Source: Pseudonocardia sp. HH130629-09 (GTDB taxonomy: Bacteria > Actinomycetota > Actinomycetes > Mycobacteriales > Pseudonocardiaceae). From it: DNA of 64,000 bases. The translations under genes and the position numbers were made by a program. Below the pieces are notes generated by a model, which saw only the letters and a program-made list of their open reading frames with translations, did not search any database and was not told the origin of the DNA. This document shows, piece after piece, positions 41,523 to 50,043 of this stretch (position 1 is the stretch's first letter; each line of letters starts with the position of its first letter). The DNA is taken from positions 62,001 through 126,000 of the forward strand of contig NZ_CP011869.1 in assembly GCF_001294645.1 (NCBI RefSeq), read 5' to 3'.

Positions 41523-41849
41523 GTGCCGGCACCGAGGAAGTTCAGCGACGAGATGCGTGAGCGGGCCAAGCGCATGGTCCGGGAAGCACGCCAGCAGGAG
41601 CCCGGCTTGTCGGTCAACGCCGCGTGTAAGCGGATCGGACCGCAGCTGGGGATCCTTCCCGACACGCTGCGGGGCTGGTGCAAGCAGGCCGATATCGACG
41701 ACGGTCTGACACCCGGGGTCACGACCGAGGACCGCGACGAGTTGACCCGGCTGCGGCGGGAGAACGCCGAGCTGCGGCGGGCGAATGAGATCCTCAAGAC
41801 TGCCTCGGCGTTTTTCGCCTCGGCGGAGCTCGACCGCCGACTGCGGTGA
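41523..41849 (+). CDS. IS3 transposase OrfA
   Basis: 108 residues from GTG 41523 (GGGAAGG about eight bases upstream; GTG 41514 in frame). PAPRKFSDEMRERAKRMVRE, HTH VNAACKRIGPQLGILPDTLR, leucine zipper LTRLRRENAELRRANEILKT. Related to 22701-23021. Confidence 0.9.
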   Translation: MPAPRKFSDEMRERAKRMVREARQQEPGLSVNAACKRIGPQLGILPDTLRGWCKQADIDDGLTPGVTTEDRDELTRLRRENAELRRANEILKTASAFFASAELDRRLR

Positions 41850-42820
41850 TCGTCGACTACATCGACGCCCACAAGGGCCGGTTCGGGGTCGAGCCGATCT
41901 GTGCTGTGCTGACCCAGCACGGCGCCACGATCGCCCCGAGCGGCTACTACGCAGCCAAGACCCGCCCGCCGTCGCGGCGAGCGCGCTCCGACACCGGGCT
42001 GGCCGAGACGATCGAGGCCACGTTCTGGGACCGAGCCAAGGGCCGCGGGGTCTACGGAGCCCGCAAGATGTGGCACCAGCTGCGCCGAGACGGCGTCCCG
42101 GGCGCCGACGGCGCTCCGGTCGCCCGCTGCACCGTCGAGCGGCTGATGCGCTACCTGGGCCTACGCGGCGCCCGCCGCGGAGCGCCAGTGCTGACCACCC
42201 GACCCGACCGACAGGCCACCCGGGCGCCGGATCTGGTCGATCGGGACTTCACCGCCGCCGCACCCAACCGGCTCTGGGTAGTGGATCTGACCTACGTGCC
42301 GACCTGGTCGGGGATGGTGTTCACCGCGTTCGTCTCCGACGTGTTCTCCCGACGCATCGTCGGATGGCGTTGCGCTTCCTCGATGCCAACCGAGCTCCCG
42401 CTCGACGCTCTGGAAATGGCGTTGTGGACCCGTGACAGCGCAGGTCAGACGACCGACGGGCGCCTGGACGGGTTGATCCATCACAGCGATGCAGGCAGCC
42501 AGTACTGCGCTATCCGATACGGCAACCGCCTCGCCGAGGCCGGCGCGATCGCCTCGATCGGCTCGGTCGGTGACAGCTACGACAACGCCCTGGCCGAGTC
42601 GGTGATCGGGCTCTACAAGACCGAGTGCATCCGCCGTGACGGACCGATCCGTGCGGTCGAGGATCTCGAGCTGGCCACCGCGAGCTGGGTGCATTGGTTC
42701 AACACCCAGCGGCTGCACTCCATGATCGGCAACATGCCGCCGATCGAGTACGAACAGAACTACTACGCTCACCAACCAGCCCGAGACACTCCGATCTCGG
42801 GAGAACTCAGCCTCCACTGA
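41846..42820 (+). CDS. IS3 transposase OrfB
   Basis: 324 residues; GTG 41846 overlaps the orfA stop. HTH_21 (VDYIDAHKGRFGVEPICAVL, GVYGARKMWHQLRRDGVPGA), rve core RLWVVDLTYVPT (Asp), IHHSDAGSQYCAI (Asp), SYDNALAESVIGLYKTE (Glu). Intact. Confidence 0.92.
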   Translation: MIVDYIDAHKGRFGVEPICAVLTQHGATIAPSGYYAAKTRPPSRRARSDTGLAETIEATFWDRAKGRGVYGARKMWHQLRRDGVPGADGAPVARCTVERLMRYLGLRGARRGAPVLTTRPDRQATRAPDLVDRDFTAAAPNRLWVVDLTYVPTWSGMVFTAFVSDVFSRRIVGWRCASSMPTELPLDALEMALWTRDSAGQTTDGRLDGLIHHSDAGSQYCAIRYGNRLAEAGAIASIGSVGDSYDNALAESVIGLYKTECIRRDGPIRAVEDLELATASWVHWFNTQRLHSMIGNMPPIEYEQNYYAHQPARDTPISGELSLH

Positions 42821-42835
42821 ACCCGGGGCGCTTCA

Positions 42836-43063
42836 CGTCGCCACCGGCTTCCCATGATCGACCGGCGTTGGCGCAGCGCGTCGGACAGGCGTTGCAGGCA
42901 GCGGTTGGACACCTGCATCGAGGACGGGTAGACAAGCACGGTGAAGCTCCTGGTTGGCGCGGGTTGATCTCAGCAATCACCCGTCTACCAGGGGCTTCAC
43001 CCATCTCGGTGATGCCACGCCGCGACCCCGCCGACCTCGTGACTGTCAGGTTGGAAAGGGCTC
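42836..43063 (-). mobile_element. IS5-like element, 5'-end relic
   Basis: Inverted copy of the first about 230 bp of the element at 15979-16918: the terminal repeat GAGCCCTTTCCAACCTG (inverted, ending 43063) and the transposase start region are recognisable, with frameshifts. Cut off by IS3 on the left. It lies 14 bases from the stop codon of the IclR gene. Confidence 0.8.
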
Positions 43064-43077
43064 ACTGGCCCACGCGG

Positions 43078-43896
43078 TCAGTAGAAGCCGTCCCGGGCGG
43101 CGCCGAACCGGGCGCTCGACGTGCGTCCCAGGCTCCGGCTGAGCCGCTCGGCCGCGGCCAGCACGTGCGGCAGGACGGTCTCGACCAGCTTCTCCGGTGA
43201 GCACCGTCCGGTGCTGGTCGCGGAGGCGATCGCGGCGGCCACTGCGCCCGTGTGGTCGCGCACCGGCGCCGCCAGCGTCATTAGGTCGGGGTCGAGCTCG
43301 CCGACGGCCAGTGCCCAACCTCGGGTCTGCACCTCGCGGAGGATCCCACGCAGGACCTTCGGATCGGTGACGGTCCGCGGGGTGCAGGCCCGCGGTGGCG
43401 TGGCGAGCATCCGGGCGATGACCGGCTCCTCGGCCCAAGCCAGCAGGACCCGTCCCATCGCGGTCGCCGTGGCCGGGACCCGGGTGCCGGGGGACACTTC
43501 GACCTGCAGGATCCGGCGCACCGGCACCCGGGCGACGTAGACGACGTCTGCGCCGTCGAGCACGGTCAGCGAGGCGGACTCGTCGGTCTCCTCGGCCAGA
43601 CGGGCCAGGTGCGGGCGGGCGTCCTCGACTATCGAGTGGGTCGCGGAGTAGCGCTGCCCGAGCGACAGCACCCGCGGGGTCAGCCGCCAGCGGCTGCCCA
43701 CCGGCTCGACGTAGCCGAGGTGCTGCAGCGTCAGCAGGATCCGGCGGACGGCCGGCCGGGACAGCCCGGTCGCCGCAGCCACGTCCGAGCTGGTCGGCCG
43801 CGGCCGGTCGGCGTCGAAGGCGAGCAGTACGGCGAAGCCCCGCTCGATGCTCTGGATGCGGTCCCGGCCCCCGGCGCCGTCGGCCACCTCGGTCAT
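43078..43896 (-). CDS. IclR-family regulator of the catabolic operon
   Basis: 272 residues from ATG at 43896. N-terminal wHTH (IQSIERGFAVLLAFDADRPR, SSDVAAATGLSRPAVRRILL, LGYVEPVGSRWRLTPRVLSL), then the IclR effector domain (ESASLTVLDGADVVYVARVP, ATATAMGRVLLAWAEE, GWALAVGELDPDLMTLAAPV). This is the PcaR/PobR-type organisation. Divergent from the flavin-reductase operon with a 144-bp shared intergenic region containing repeats. Likely an effector-responsive activator or repressor. Confidence 0.85.
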   Translation of the reverse strand: MTEVADGAGGRDRIQSIERGFAVLLAFDADRPRPTSSDVAAATGLSRPAVRRILLTLQHLGYVEPVGSRWRLTPRVLSLGQRYSATHSIVEDARPHLARLAEETDESASLTVLDGADVVYVARVPVRRILQVEVSPGTRVPATATAMGRVLLAWAEEPVIARMLATPPRACTPRTVTDPKVLRGILREVQTRGWALAVGELDPDLMTLAAPVRDHTGAVAAAIASATSTGRCSPEKLVETVLPHVLAAAERLSRSLGRTSSARFGAARDGFY

Positions 43897-43954
43897 TGGG
43901 ACGGTGTTCCTCTCAATCCATCGTAAGTCGGTCCGTCCGCCTCGGACGGGGGCG

Positions 43955-44021
43955 TTGACCTGTGTGTTCCCGCCCGACACAGTAGTGGTGAACGCAAAGC
44001 GGGCAGCACGTACGCAAAGCG
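43955..44021 (+). promoter_or_regulatory. Catabolic operon promoter region
   Basis: -35 TTGACC (43955-43960) with a poor -10 (CACAGT, 17-bp spacing) suggests an activator-dependent promoter. CTGTGT (43960-43965) and ACACAG (43977-43982) form an inverted repeat over the spacer. ACGCAAAGCG is repeated directly at 43992-44001 and 44012-44021, 20 bases apart (two helical turns). These are candidate IclR-regulator sites. Confidence 0.5.
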
Positions 44022-44040
44022 TAAGGGAAGGAGTCGGTCG

Positions 44041-44595
44041 ATGGCGATCGATCCGCGGGAACTGCGCCGGTGTCTCGGGCACTTCGCCACCGGCGTCACT
44101 GTCATCACCTGTCAGGGGACCGACGGCGCACCGCACGGGGCGACGGTGAACGCCTTCACCGCGGTGTCGCTCGACCCACCGCTGGTGCTGGTGTCGCTGG
44201 ACCGGCGGTCACGGCTGTGCGCGCTGGTCGAGCAGGAGCGGCGGCCGTTCGCCGTGAACGTCCTCGCGTCGGGGCAGAAGGACCTCGCCCTGCACTTCGC
44301 GGGTCGTCCCAACCAGGACGTCGACTGGCTGGACGACAGCACCTGCGGCGCGCCGCAGCTTGCCGGGGCCCTGGCGCACATCTCGTGCACTCCCTGGCAG
44401 GCCTACGACGGCGGTGACCACGTCCTCTACCTGGGCGAGGTCCAGGAGTTCCTGATCCACGACGGAGCCCCGCTGCTGTTCCACACCGGCCGGTTCCACC
44501 ACCTCGGCGACGACCACGCTCCCATCCTCTGGGGCGACTCGGCCGACAGCCCCGAGGGCCAGAGCTGGATCGCCGGCACGACGGCGACCCGCTGA
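44041..44595 (+). CDS. Flavin reductase component
   Basis: 184 residues, ATG with GGAAGGAG eight bases upstream. Flavin-reductase-like split barrel: CLGHFATGVTVITCQGTDGA, HGATVNAFTAVSLDPPLVLV, NVLASGQKDLALHFAG, LAHISCTPWQAYDGGDHVLY, GEVQEF. It reduces FAD or FMN with NAD(P)H and supplies the reduced flavin to the monooxygenase encoded next (two-component system, HpaC/NpcB/TftC type). First gene of the operon. Confidence 0.88.
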   Translation: MAIDPRELRRCLGHFATGVTVITCQGTDGAPHGATVNAFTAVSLDPPLVLVSLDRRSRLCALVEQERRPFAVNVLASGQKDLALHFAGRPNQDVDWLDDSTCGAPQLAGALAHISCTPWQAYDGGDHVLYLGEVQEFLIHDGAPLLFHTGRFHHLGDDHAPILWGDSADSPEGQSWIAGTTATR

Positions 44596-44662
44596 CCACA
44601 CCACCCACGGTGCCGTGCGCACGCACGGCCCGGCCCGAGCCCGAACGACGAAGGAGTCGACG

Positions 44663-46243
44663 ATGACCCTGCAGCAGGATTCGGTCGCCACCCCGACCGA
44701 CGAGAACGGCCGCGTCACCCGGCCGATGACCGGGGACGAGTACGTCGAGAGCCTCAAGGACGACCGCGAGGTCTACCTCTACGGCGAGAAGGTCGCCGAC
44801 GTGACCACGCACCCGGCGTTCCGCAACGCGGTGCGGATGACCGCGCGGCTCTACGACGCGCTGCACGCCCCGACCCGGGCTGACAAGCTCGTTGTCCCGA
44901 CCGACACCGGTAGCACCGGGGTCACCCACCCGTTCTTCCGTACCCCGCACTCGGTCGAGGACCTGCGCAAGGACCGTGAGGCGATCGCCGAGTGGGCGCG
45001 GATGACCTACGGGTTCATGGGCCGCAGCCCCGACTACAAGGCCGCGTTCCTCGGCACCCTGGGCGCCAACTCCGAGTTCTACGACCCCTACGCCGCCAAC
45101 GCGCGACGCTGGTACACCGAGTCCCAGGAGAAGGTCCTCTACTGGAACCACGCGATCATCAACCCGCCGGTCGACCGGCACCGCCCGCCCGACGAGGTCT
45201 CCGACGTGTTCATGCACGTCGAGAAGGAGAACGACAACGGCGTCGTCGTGTCCGGGGCGAAGGTCGTCGCCACCGGCTCGGCGATCACCCACTTCAACTT
45301 CCTCGCCCACTACGGTCTGCCGATCAAGAAGCGTGAGTACTCGCTAGTCTGCACGGTCCCGATGGGCGCACCGGGGATGAAGCTGATCTGCCGGCCGTCC
45401 TACGCCCAGCAGGCCTCGATGATGGGCAGCCCGTTCGACTACCCGCTGTCGTCGCGGATGGACGAGAACGACACGATCTTCATCCTGGACAAGGTCCTCA
45501 TCCCTTGGGAGAACGTCTTCATCTACGGCGACGCGGAGAAGGCGTCGACGTTCTTCCCCGGGTCGGGCTTCCTGCACCGCTTCACCTTCCACGGCGTCAC
45601 CCGGCTCGCGGTCAAGCTCGACTTCATCGCCGGTCTGCTGATGAAGGGCCTCGAGGTCACCGGCTCCAAGGACTTCCGCGGCGTGCAGACCCGAGTCGGT
45701 GAGGTCATCGCTTGGCGCAACATGTTCTGGGCGCTGTCGGACGCAATGTGCGCCAACCCCGACGAGTGGGTCGGTGGGGCGAAGCTGCCCAAGCTCGACT
45801 ACGGCCTGGCCTACCGCTGGTTCATGACCCTGGGCTACCCGCGGGTCAAGGAGATCATCATGCAGGACCTTGGCGCCTCGCTGATCTACCTGCCCAGCCA
45901 CTCCGTGGACTTCCTGTCGCCGGAGGTCCGGCCCTACCTGGACAAGTACGTCCGCGGCTCCAACGGCTACGAGGCCGTCGACCGGGTCAAACTCATGAAG
46001 CTCATCTGGGACTCCATCGGCTCGGAGTTCGGCGGCCGCCACGAGCTCTACGAGCGCAACTACTCCGGCAACCACGAGGGTGTCCGCGCGGAACTCCTGT
46101 TCGCCGCCGAGGCATCCGGGACAGCGTCGGCGATGAAGGGCTTCGCCGAGCAGTGCCTGTCCGAGTACGACCTCAACGGCTGGACCGTCCCCGACCTCAT
46201 CAACAACGACGACGTGCGGCTGTTCGGCCGCAACGGCCGCTGA
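44663..46243 (+). CDS. HpaB-family flavin-dependent phenol monooxygenase
   Basis: 526 residues from ATG 44663 (AGGAG seven bases upstream). HpaB/PvcC/4-BUDH fold: RPMTGDEYVESLKDDREVYL, DALHAPTRADKL, EWARMTYGFMGRSPDYKAAF, YDPYAANARRWYTESQEKVL, DKVLIPWENVFIYGD, GFLHRFTFHGVTRLAVKLDF, EFGGRHELYERNYSGNHEGV. Uses FADH2 from the reductase. Relatives with a neighbouring hydroxyquinol dioxygenase hydroxylate p-nitrophenol (NpcA type) or chlorophenols (TftD/HadA type) with loss of nitro or chloro groups, giving hydroxyquinol. The substrate here is inferred only from that context. Confidence 0.88.
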   Translation: MTLQQDSVATPTDENGRVTRPMTGDEYVESLKDDREVYLYGEKVADVTTHPAFRNAVRMTARLYDALHAPTRADKLVVPTDTGSTGVTHPFFRTPHSVEDLRKDREAIAEWARMTYGFMGRSPDYKAAFLGTLGANSEFYDPYAANARRWYTESQEKVLYWNHAIINPPVDRHRPPDEVSDVFMHVEKENDNGVVVSGAKVVATGSAITHFNFLAHYGLPIKKREYSLVCTVPMGAPGMKLICRPSYAQQASMMGSPFDYPLSSRMDENDTIFILDKVLIPWENVFIYGDAEKASTFFPGSGFLHRFTFHGVTRLAVKLDFIAGLLMKGLEVTGSKDFRGVQTRVGEVIAWRNMFWALSDAMCANPDEWVGGAKLPKLDYGLAYRWFMTLGYPRVKEIIMQDLGASLIYLPSHSVDFLSPEVRPYLDKYVRGSNGYEAVDRVKLMKLIWDSIGSEFGGRHELYERNYSGNHEGVRAELLFAAEASGTASAMKGFAEQCLSEYDLNGWTVPDLINNDDVRLFGRNGR

Positions 46244-46256
46244 AAGGGGACGCGTC

Positions 46257-47132
46257 ATGACCACCACCGACCACGGCGTCGCCCCGTCCGGTGCCGGGCT
46301 CGCCGGGGCGAACGCCACCGAGTCCGCCCGCCTCGGGCTGTCCAGCAAGCGGGACACAGCCGGGACCGGACGGGGCGACGCCGAGCGCGTCGCCACCGTC
46401 GTGGGCGCCGCCTTGGAGGGCATCCGCGCCGCGATCCGCGACCACAAAGTCACCTACGCCGAGTTCGACGCGTTCAAGCGCTGGCTCATCGACGTCTCCG
46501 ACACCGGGGAGTGGCCGCTGTTCCTCGACGTCTACCTCGAGTTCGAGGTCGAGCGCGTCGCCGCCGAGCCCCAGGAGGGCTCGACCGGCACCATCCTCGG
46601 CCCGTTCTGGCTCGACGGCCAGGCCCGGCTGAGCTCGCCGGCGACCCTGCCCATGCGCGAGGACGAGCCCGGCACGCCGCTGGTCCTCGCCGGGCAGGTG
46701 ACCGGCACCGACGGCACCCCGCTGTCCGGGGCGTCGGTCGACATCTGGCACACCGACGACGAGGGCTGGTACTCCGGCTTCGCCGAGAAGCCCCCGCCCG
46801 GAAACCTGCGCGGCGTCGTCGCCTGCAACGAGCAGGGCCGGTTCGAGATCCACACCCGCAAGCCCGCCCCGTACACGATCCCGCTGGACGGCCCCACCGG
46901 GAAGCTCACCGAGTCGGCGGGATGGAGTCCGTGGCGACCGGCGCACCTACACCTGCTGGTCTCGGCCCCCGGGCACCGCACGGTCACCACCCAGCTGTTC
47001 TTCACCGGTGACCGGTACCTGGACTCCGACGTCGCCTCGGCGACCAAGCCGGAGCTCGTCCTCGACCCGCAGCCCACCGGGAACGGCGCCGAGGTCCGCT
47101 CGGACCACGACTTCGTCCTCGAACCCGAGTAG
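46257..47132 (+). CDS. Hydroxyquinol 1,2-dioxygenase
   Basis: 291 residues. Intradiol ring-cleavage dioxygenase: dimerisation helices (VVGAALEGIRAAIRDHKVTY, AFKRWLIDVSDTGEW) followed by the catalytic domain. Fe(III) ligands Tyr172 (EGWYSGF), Tyr206 (PAPYTIP), His230 and His232 (RPAHLHLL) are all present. STGTILGPFW and PLSGASVDIWHTDDEGWYSG are characteristic. Cleaves hydroxyquinol to maleylacetate. Starts 13 bases after the monooxygenase. Full length and apparently functional. No maleylacetate reductase is seen in the window. Confidence 0.88.
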   Translation: MTTTDHGVAPSGAGLAGANATESARLGLSSKRDTAGTGRGDAERVATVVGAALEGIRAAIRDHKVTYAEFDAFKRWLIDVSDTGEWPLFLDVYLEFEVERVAAEPQEGSTGTILGPFWLDGQARLSSPATLPMREDEPGTPLVLAGQVTGTDGTPLSGASVDIWHTDDEGWYSGFAEKPPPGNLRGVVACNEQGRFEIHTRKPAPYTIPLDGPTGKLTESAGWSPWRPAHLHLLVSAPGHRTVTTQLFFTGDRYLDSDVASATKPELVLDPQPTGNGAEVRSDHDFVLEPE

Positions 47133-47204
47133 TCCGTACGGGTGGGCGGCCCCGCACGGGGTCCGCCCACCCGTCGGCGTAACCGTGACGTGGAGGTCCC
47201 GGTC

Positions 47205-48029
47205 ATGACCACCGCCCAGGCACCCGATCGCACCCCGAGTCGGCCCGTCGTCCCGCTGTGGTGGGGCGTCGACGCCGTCCCTGACCGCTTCGGCCCCTGC
47301 GTGGTGACCGTCGGGGTCTTCGACGGCGTCCACCGTGGCCACCGACGCCTCATCGACCACGCCCGAGCCGTCGGGCGGGAACGGGGGCTACCGGTCGTGC
47401 TGCTCACCTTCGACCCGCATCCGGCCCGCGTGCTCGGGATCGACCGCGACACCGCCGTCCTGACCACCGTGGACCGCCGCGCGGAGCTGGCGGCCGCCGC
47501 CGGCGTCGACGCGGTCTGCGTACTCCGCTTCACCACCGGGCTGGCCGCCCGGACCCCGCATGAGTTCGCCCGCGACGTCCTCGCCCGCGGGCTGGAGGCC
47601 GCGGCGGTCGTCGTCGGTGCGAACTTCACCTTCGGCGTCCGCGCCGCCGGCGACGTCACCACGCTGGCGACTCTGGGGACGGGTCTCGGCTTCACCACCC
47701 ACGTGGTGCCGCTGCTGCAGGCGGTCGACGCTCCCTGCTCGTCCACCCACGCCCGGCGGTGCATCCGATCGGGCCGGCTCGACGCCGCGGCGCGGGCCCT
47801 CGGCCGCCCGCACCGGGTCGACGGCGCGCGCCGCGGTGACGTCGTCCGTCCTGATCCCGGGACGGCGCTCCCACCGCCCGGCCGCTACTGCGGTCTCGTG
47901 GACGGCTGTGCGGGCGACGTCGAGGTGCTGCCCGGCGGGCGGGTGCGGATCGTCGCGGCCGTGGGGGACCGGCCGGCACCGGACGGCCCGGTCTCGGTCG
48001 TCTTCGCCGGGAACGGCACGCTCCGATGA
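47205..48029 (+). CDS. FAD-synthetase-like protein (RibF N-terminal type)
   Basis: 274 residues from ATG 47205 with GGAGG nine bases upstream. RibF-type nucleotidyltransferase: VVTVGVFDGVHRGHRRLIDH (the GxFDGxHxGH motif), VVLLTFDPHPARVLG, VVVGANFTFGVRAAGDVTTL and the SSTHARRCIRSGRLDAAARA helix. The following part (RRGDVVRPDPGTALPPPGRY) does not contain the PTAN active-site motif of riboflavin kinase, so it probably makes FAD from FMN only. In this operon it would feed the FAD-dependent monooxygenase; similar genes accompany some two-component oxygenases. Confidence 0.8.
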   Translation: MTTAQAPDRTPSRPVVPLWWGVDAVPDRFGPCVVTVGVFDGVHRGHRRLIDHARAVGRERGLPVVLLTFDPHPARVLGIDRDTAVLTTVDRRAELAAAAGVDAVCVLRFTTGLAARTPHEFARDVLARGLEAAAVVVGANFTFGVRAAGDVTTLATLGTGLGFTTHVVPLLQAVDAPCSSTHARRCIRSGRLDAAARALGRPHRVDGARRGDVVRPDPGTALPPPGRYCGLVDGCAGDVEVLPGGRVRIVAAVGDRPAPDGPVSVVFAGNGTLR

Positions 48030-48560
48030 CCACCGCGGAGCAGCGTCTCGCCCGGCTGGAGGTCATCGAGGAGATCCGGGCCCTCGACGCGCGCTACTGC
48101 CGGGCCCTCGACAACGGCGACTGAGACACCCTGGTCTCGCTGTTCACCGACGACGGCGAGTTCGTCGGCCTCCGCCACGCGCGAGGCCCGGTCGGTCTGC
48201 GCCGCTTCTTCGTCGGTCTGGCCCGCGACGGGCTCACCTCGTTCTGGCACCACGTGTCCAACCTGGAGGTCGAGCTGGACGACCACGCCGTCGGTGGGGG
48301 AGCCCGCGACGGCGCGCGTCCACTCGCTGCTGTGGCAGCCCTGTGTCCGCGACGGGGTCCCACACGTGGCCGCCGGCCGCTACGACGACCGCCTCGTGCA
48401 CGTCGACGGTGAATGGCGCTACCGGCGCAAACGCGTCTCGTTCGACTACTTCGCCCCGCTCGCCGACGGGTGGGAGAAGGGCTTGTTCAGCGTCGTCGAC
48501 GCCGCCGGGACCTACTGGACGGGCGCACCCGAACCGGAGGTCGAGTTCGTCCACCCCCCG
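48026..48560 (+). pseudogene. SnoaL-like protein with a stop codon and frameshift
   Basis: Starts ATG 48026 (overlaps the previous stop). MTTAEQRLARLEVIEEIRAL, ALDNGD then TGA at 48122 where a Trp is expected (D-W-D-T-L), then SLFTDDGEFVGLRHARGPVG and RRFFVGLARDGLTSFWHHVS, a SnoaL_4-type fold. After a run of five G near 48296 the protein continues in another frame (ATARVHSLLWQPCVRDGVPH, GEWRYRRKRVSFDYFAPL). Related proteins occur in aromatic operons as dehydratase- or isomerase-like accessory enzymes. The stop is a substitution, so real inactivation is likely. Confidence 0.75.
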
Positions 48561-49363
48561 ATCACCCTCGCGCACCGGCCGACGGTCGCGAGGGCGCCTC
48601 CGTCCTCGTGCTCGGACCGTCGCTGGGCACCGACCTGCACCTGTTCGACGTCCAGGTCGACGCCCTGGGCGACGAGTTCCGCATCGTGCGTTACGACCTG
48701 CCCGGACACGGCGCGAGCCCGGCACCCGCCGGGCCGTACACGATGGCCGGTCTCGCGCGCGACGTCGTGGCCCTGCTCGACCGGCTCGCCATCGGCCGCG
48801 TCCACTACGTGGGTGTCTCCATCGGCGGCGCCATCGGCCAGCAGATCGCCCTCGCCTTCCCCCGGGCGTCTGACGACCCTGACGGTGCTCGCCTCGGCCG
48901 CCCGGTTCGCCGAGCCGTCGAGCTGGCCCTCCTCCCACGCCCAGACGGTGCGTGCCCGAGGCACCTCCTCGATGGTCACCAGCCGACCCGGCGTCTGGCT
49001 CACCCACGAGTTCGTGGACACACACAACGAGGAGGCGGTATGCCTGCTGCGCATGCTCGGCGCGACCGACCCGGAGGGCTACGCCGGGTGCTGCGAGGCG
49101 ATCGGAGCCTTCGACGTGCGGCGCAGGCTTCCCGACATCACCGTCCCCGTACTGGCCATCGCCGCCCGCGCCGACTCGGCCGCACCCCCGAGATGCTGAA
49201 GCTGATCGCCAACGGGGTGCCGGACGGCCGCTACGCCGTCGTGGACGGGGCTGCGCACCTGGCCAATGTCGAGGCCCCACAGCAGGTCACCGCATTGCTG
49301 TCCACCTTCCTCACCGGCCGCGGCGCGGATCTCCCGTGCGACGACGCGCAGTCGCCCACCTGA
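48561..49363 (+). pseudogene. Alpha/beta hydrolase (enol-lactonase type), frameshifted
   Basis: Reads ASVLVLGPSLGTDLHLFDVQ, RYDLPGHGASPAPAGPYTM, the nucleophile elbow HYVGVSIGGAIGQQIALAFP, then shifts frame at a C run near 48866-48870 (LTTLTVLASAARFAEPSSWP, EFVDTHNEEAVCLLRMLGAT, VPVLAIAARADSAA) and back near 49185 at another C run (MLKLIANGVPDGRYAVVDGA, the histidine at AAHLANVEAP). Also a frame break near 48578 links it to the preceding gene. The family includes PcaD, 3-oxoadipate enol-lactone hydrolase. Serine, aspartate and histidine are recognisable in the summed reading, so the breaks may be homopolymer errors. Confidence 0.75.
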
Positions 49364-49395
49364 TGTACCGACCGGAGACGCCGATCGCACTCGTG

Positions 49396-49636
49396 GGGAC
49401 TGTTTCAAGATCGGTGTTTTCGGCCCGACACGCCGGGCTGAGGTCCGGCGAGATGGGCACGGACAGTGATGACATCGGACCTTGTGGGTTCAGCCAAGGA
49501 TGAGACGGGTTCAGGGCGTCAGCTTTCCCCGGAGCAGGCCGCCGCGGCGGCGATGGTGGCCGACGCGCGGGCGCGCGGGTTGGAGCTGACCGGCCCGGGC
49601 GGGCTGTTGAAGCTGTTCACCAAGAACGTGCTGGAG
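49396..49636 (+). mobile_element. IS256 5'-end relic
   Basis: Near-identical to the start of the intact IS256 at 50044: terminal repeat GGGACTGTTTCAAGATCGGT and the first about 55 codons (MMTSDLVGS, AAAAAMVADARARGLELTGP, LLKLFTKNVLETG). Broken at 49636, where IS481-type sequence begins. Confidence 0.85.
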
Positions 49637-50023
49637 ACTGGGCGTCGCTGGTGTCCGAGAGGTACCGCCGCTGACGCCGAGCCACCCATCCACGATGGGG
49701 ACCGGATCCCAGCTCGCGCGGCGCAGACACACCGATCCTTCTCAAACACACTCTCACACGCCTGGCGTGACACCTGCAGCGAACTGGGCATCACCCACAA
49801 GCGAACCCGGCCCTACCGGCCTCAGACCAACGGCAAGATCGAACGTTTCCACCGCACCCTCGCCGACGGGTGGGCATACGCCCGCTTCCACCCCTGCGAA
49901 ACGGCTCGGCGAGACGCGCTCCCCGGCTGGCTGCACTTCTACAATCACCACCGGCCCCACAGCGCAACCAACGGCCTACCGCCGATCAGTCGCCTGACCA
50001 ACCTGCCTGGACATCACATCTAG
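49466..50023 (+). pseudogene. Chimeric IS256 / IS481 transposase fragment
   Basis: A single open frame of 185 codons joins the IS256 N-terminal fragment (to about 49636) with the last third of an IS481-type integrase: SFSNTLSHAWRDTCSELGIT, HKRTRPYRPQTNGKIERFHR, LHFYNHHRPHSATNGLPPIS. IS481 parts with the catalytic Glu (KIERFHR) are present, but the two Asp residues are gone. Not functional. Confidence 0.8.
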
Positions 50024-50043
50024 CGCTCCTCCGGGGGAGCACG

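Larger units (their letters stand above)
41471..42835 (+). mobile_element. IS3-family element
   Basis: 1,365 bp with inverted ends TGAAGCGCCCCGGGT followed by GTGGAGGC. orfA and orfB overlap by ATGA. It truncates a relic of the IS5-like element on its right. No target duplication seen. Confidence 0.9.

Noticed and set aside
44156..46453. Long minus-strand frames opposite the catabolic genes
   Set aside because: Complement of well-conserved plus-strand enzymes; no motifs of their own.
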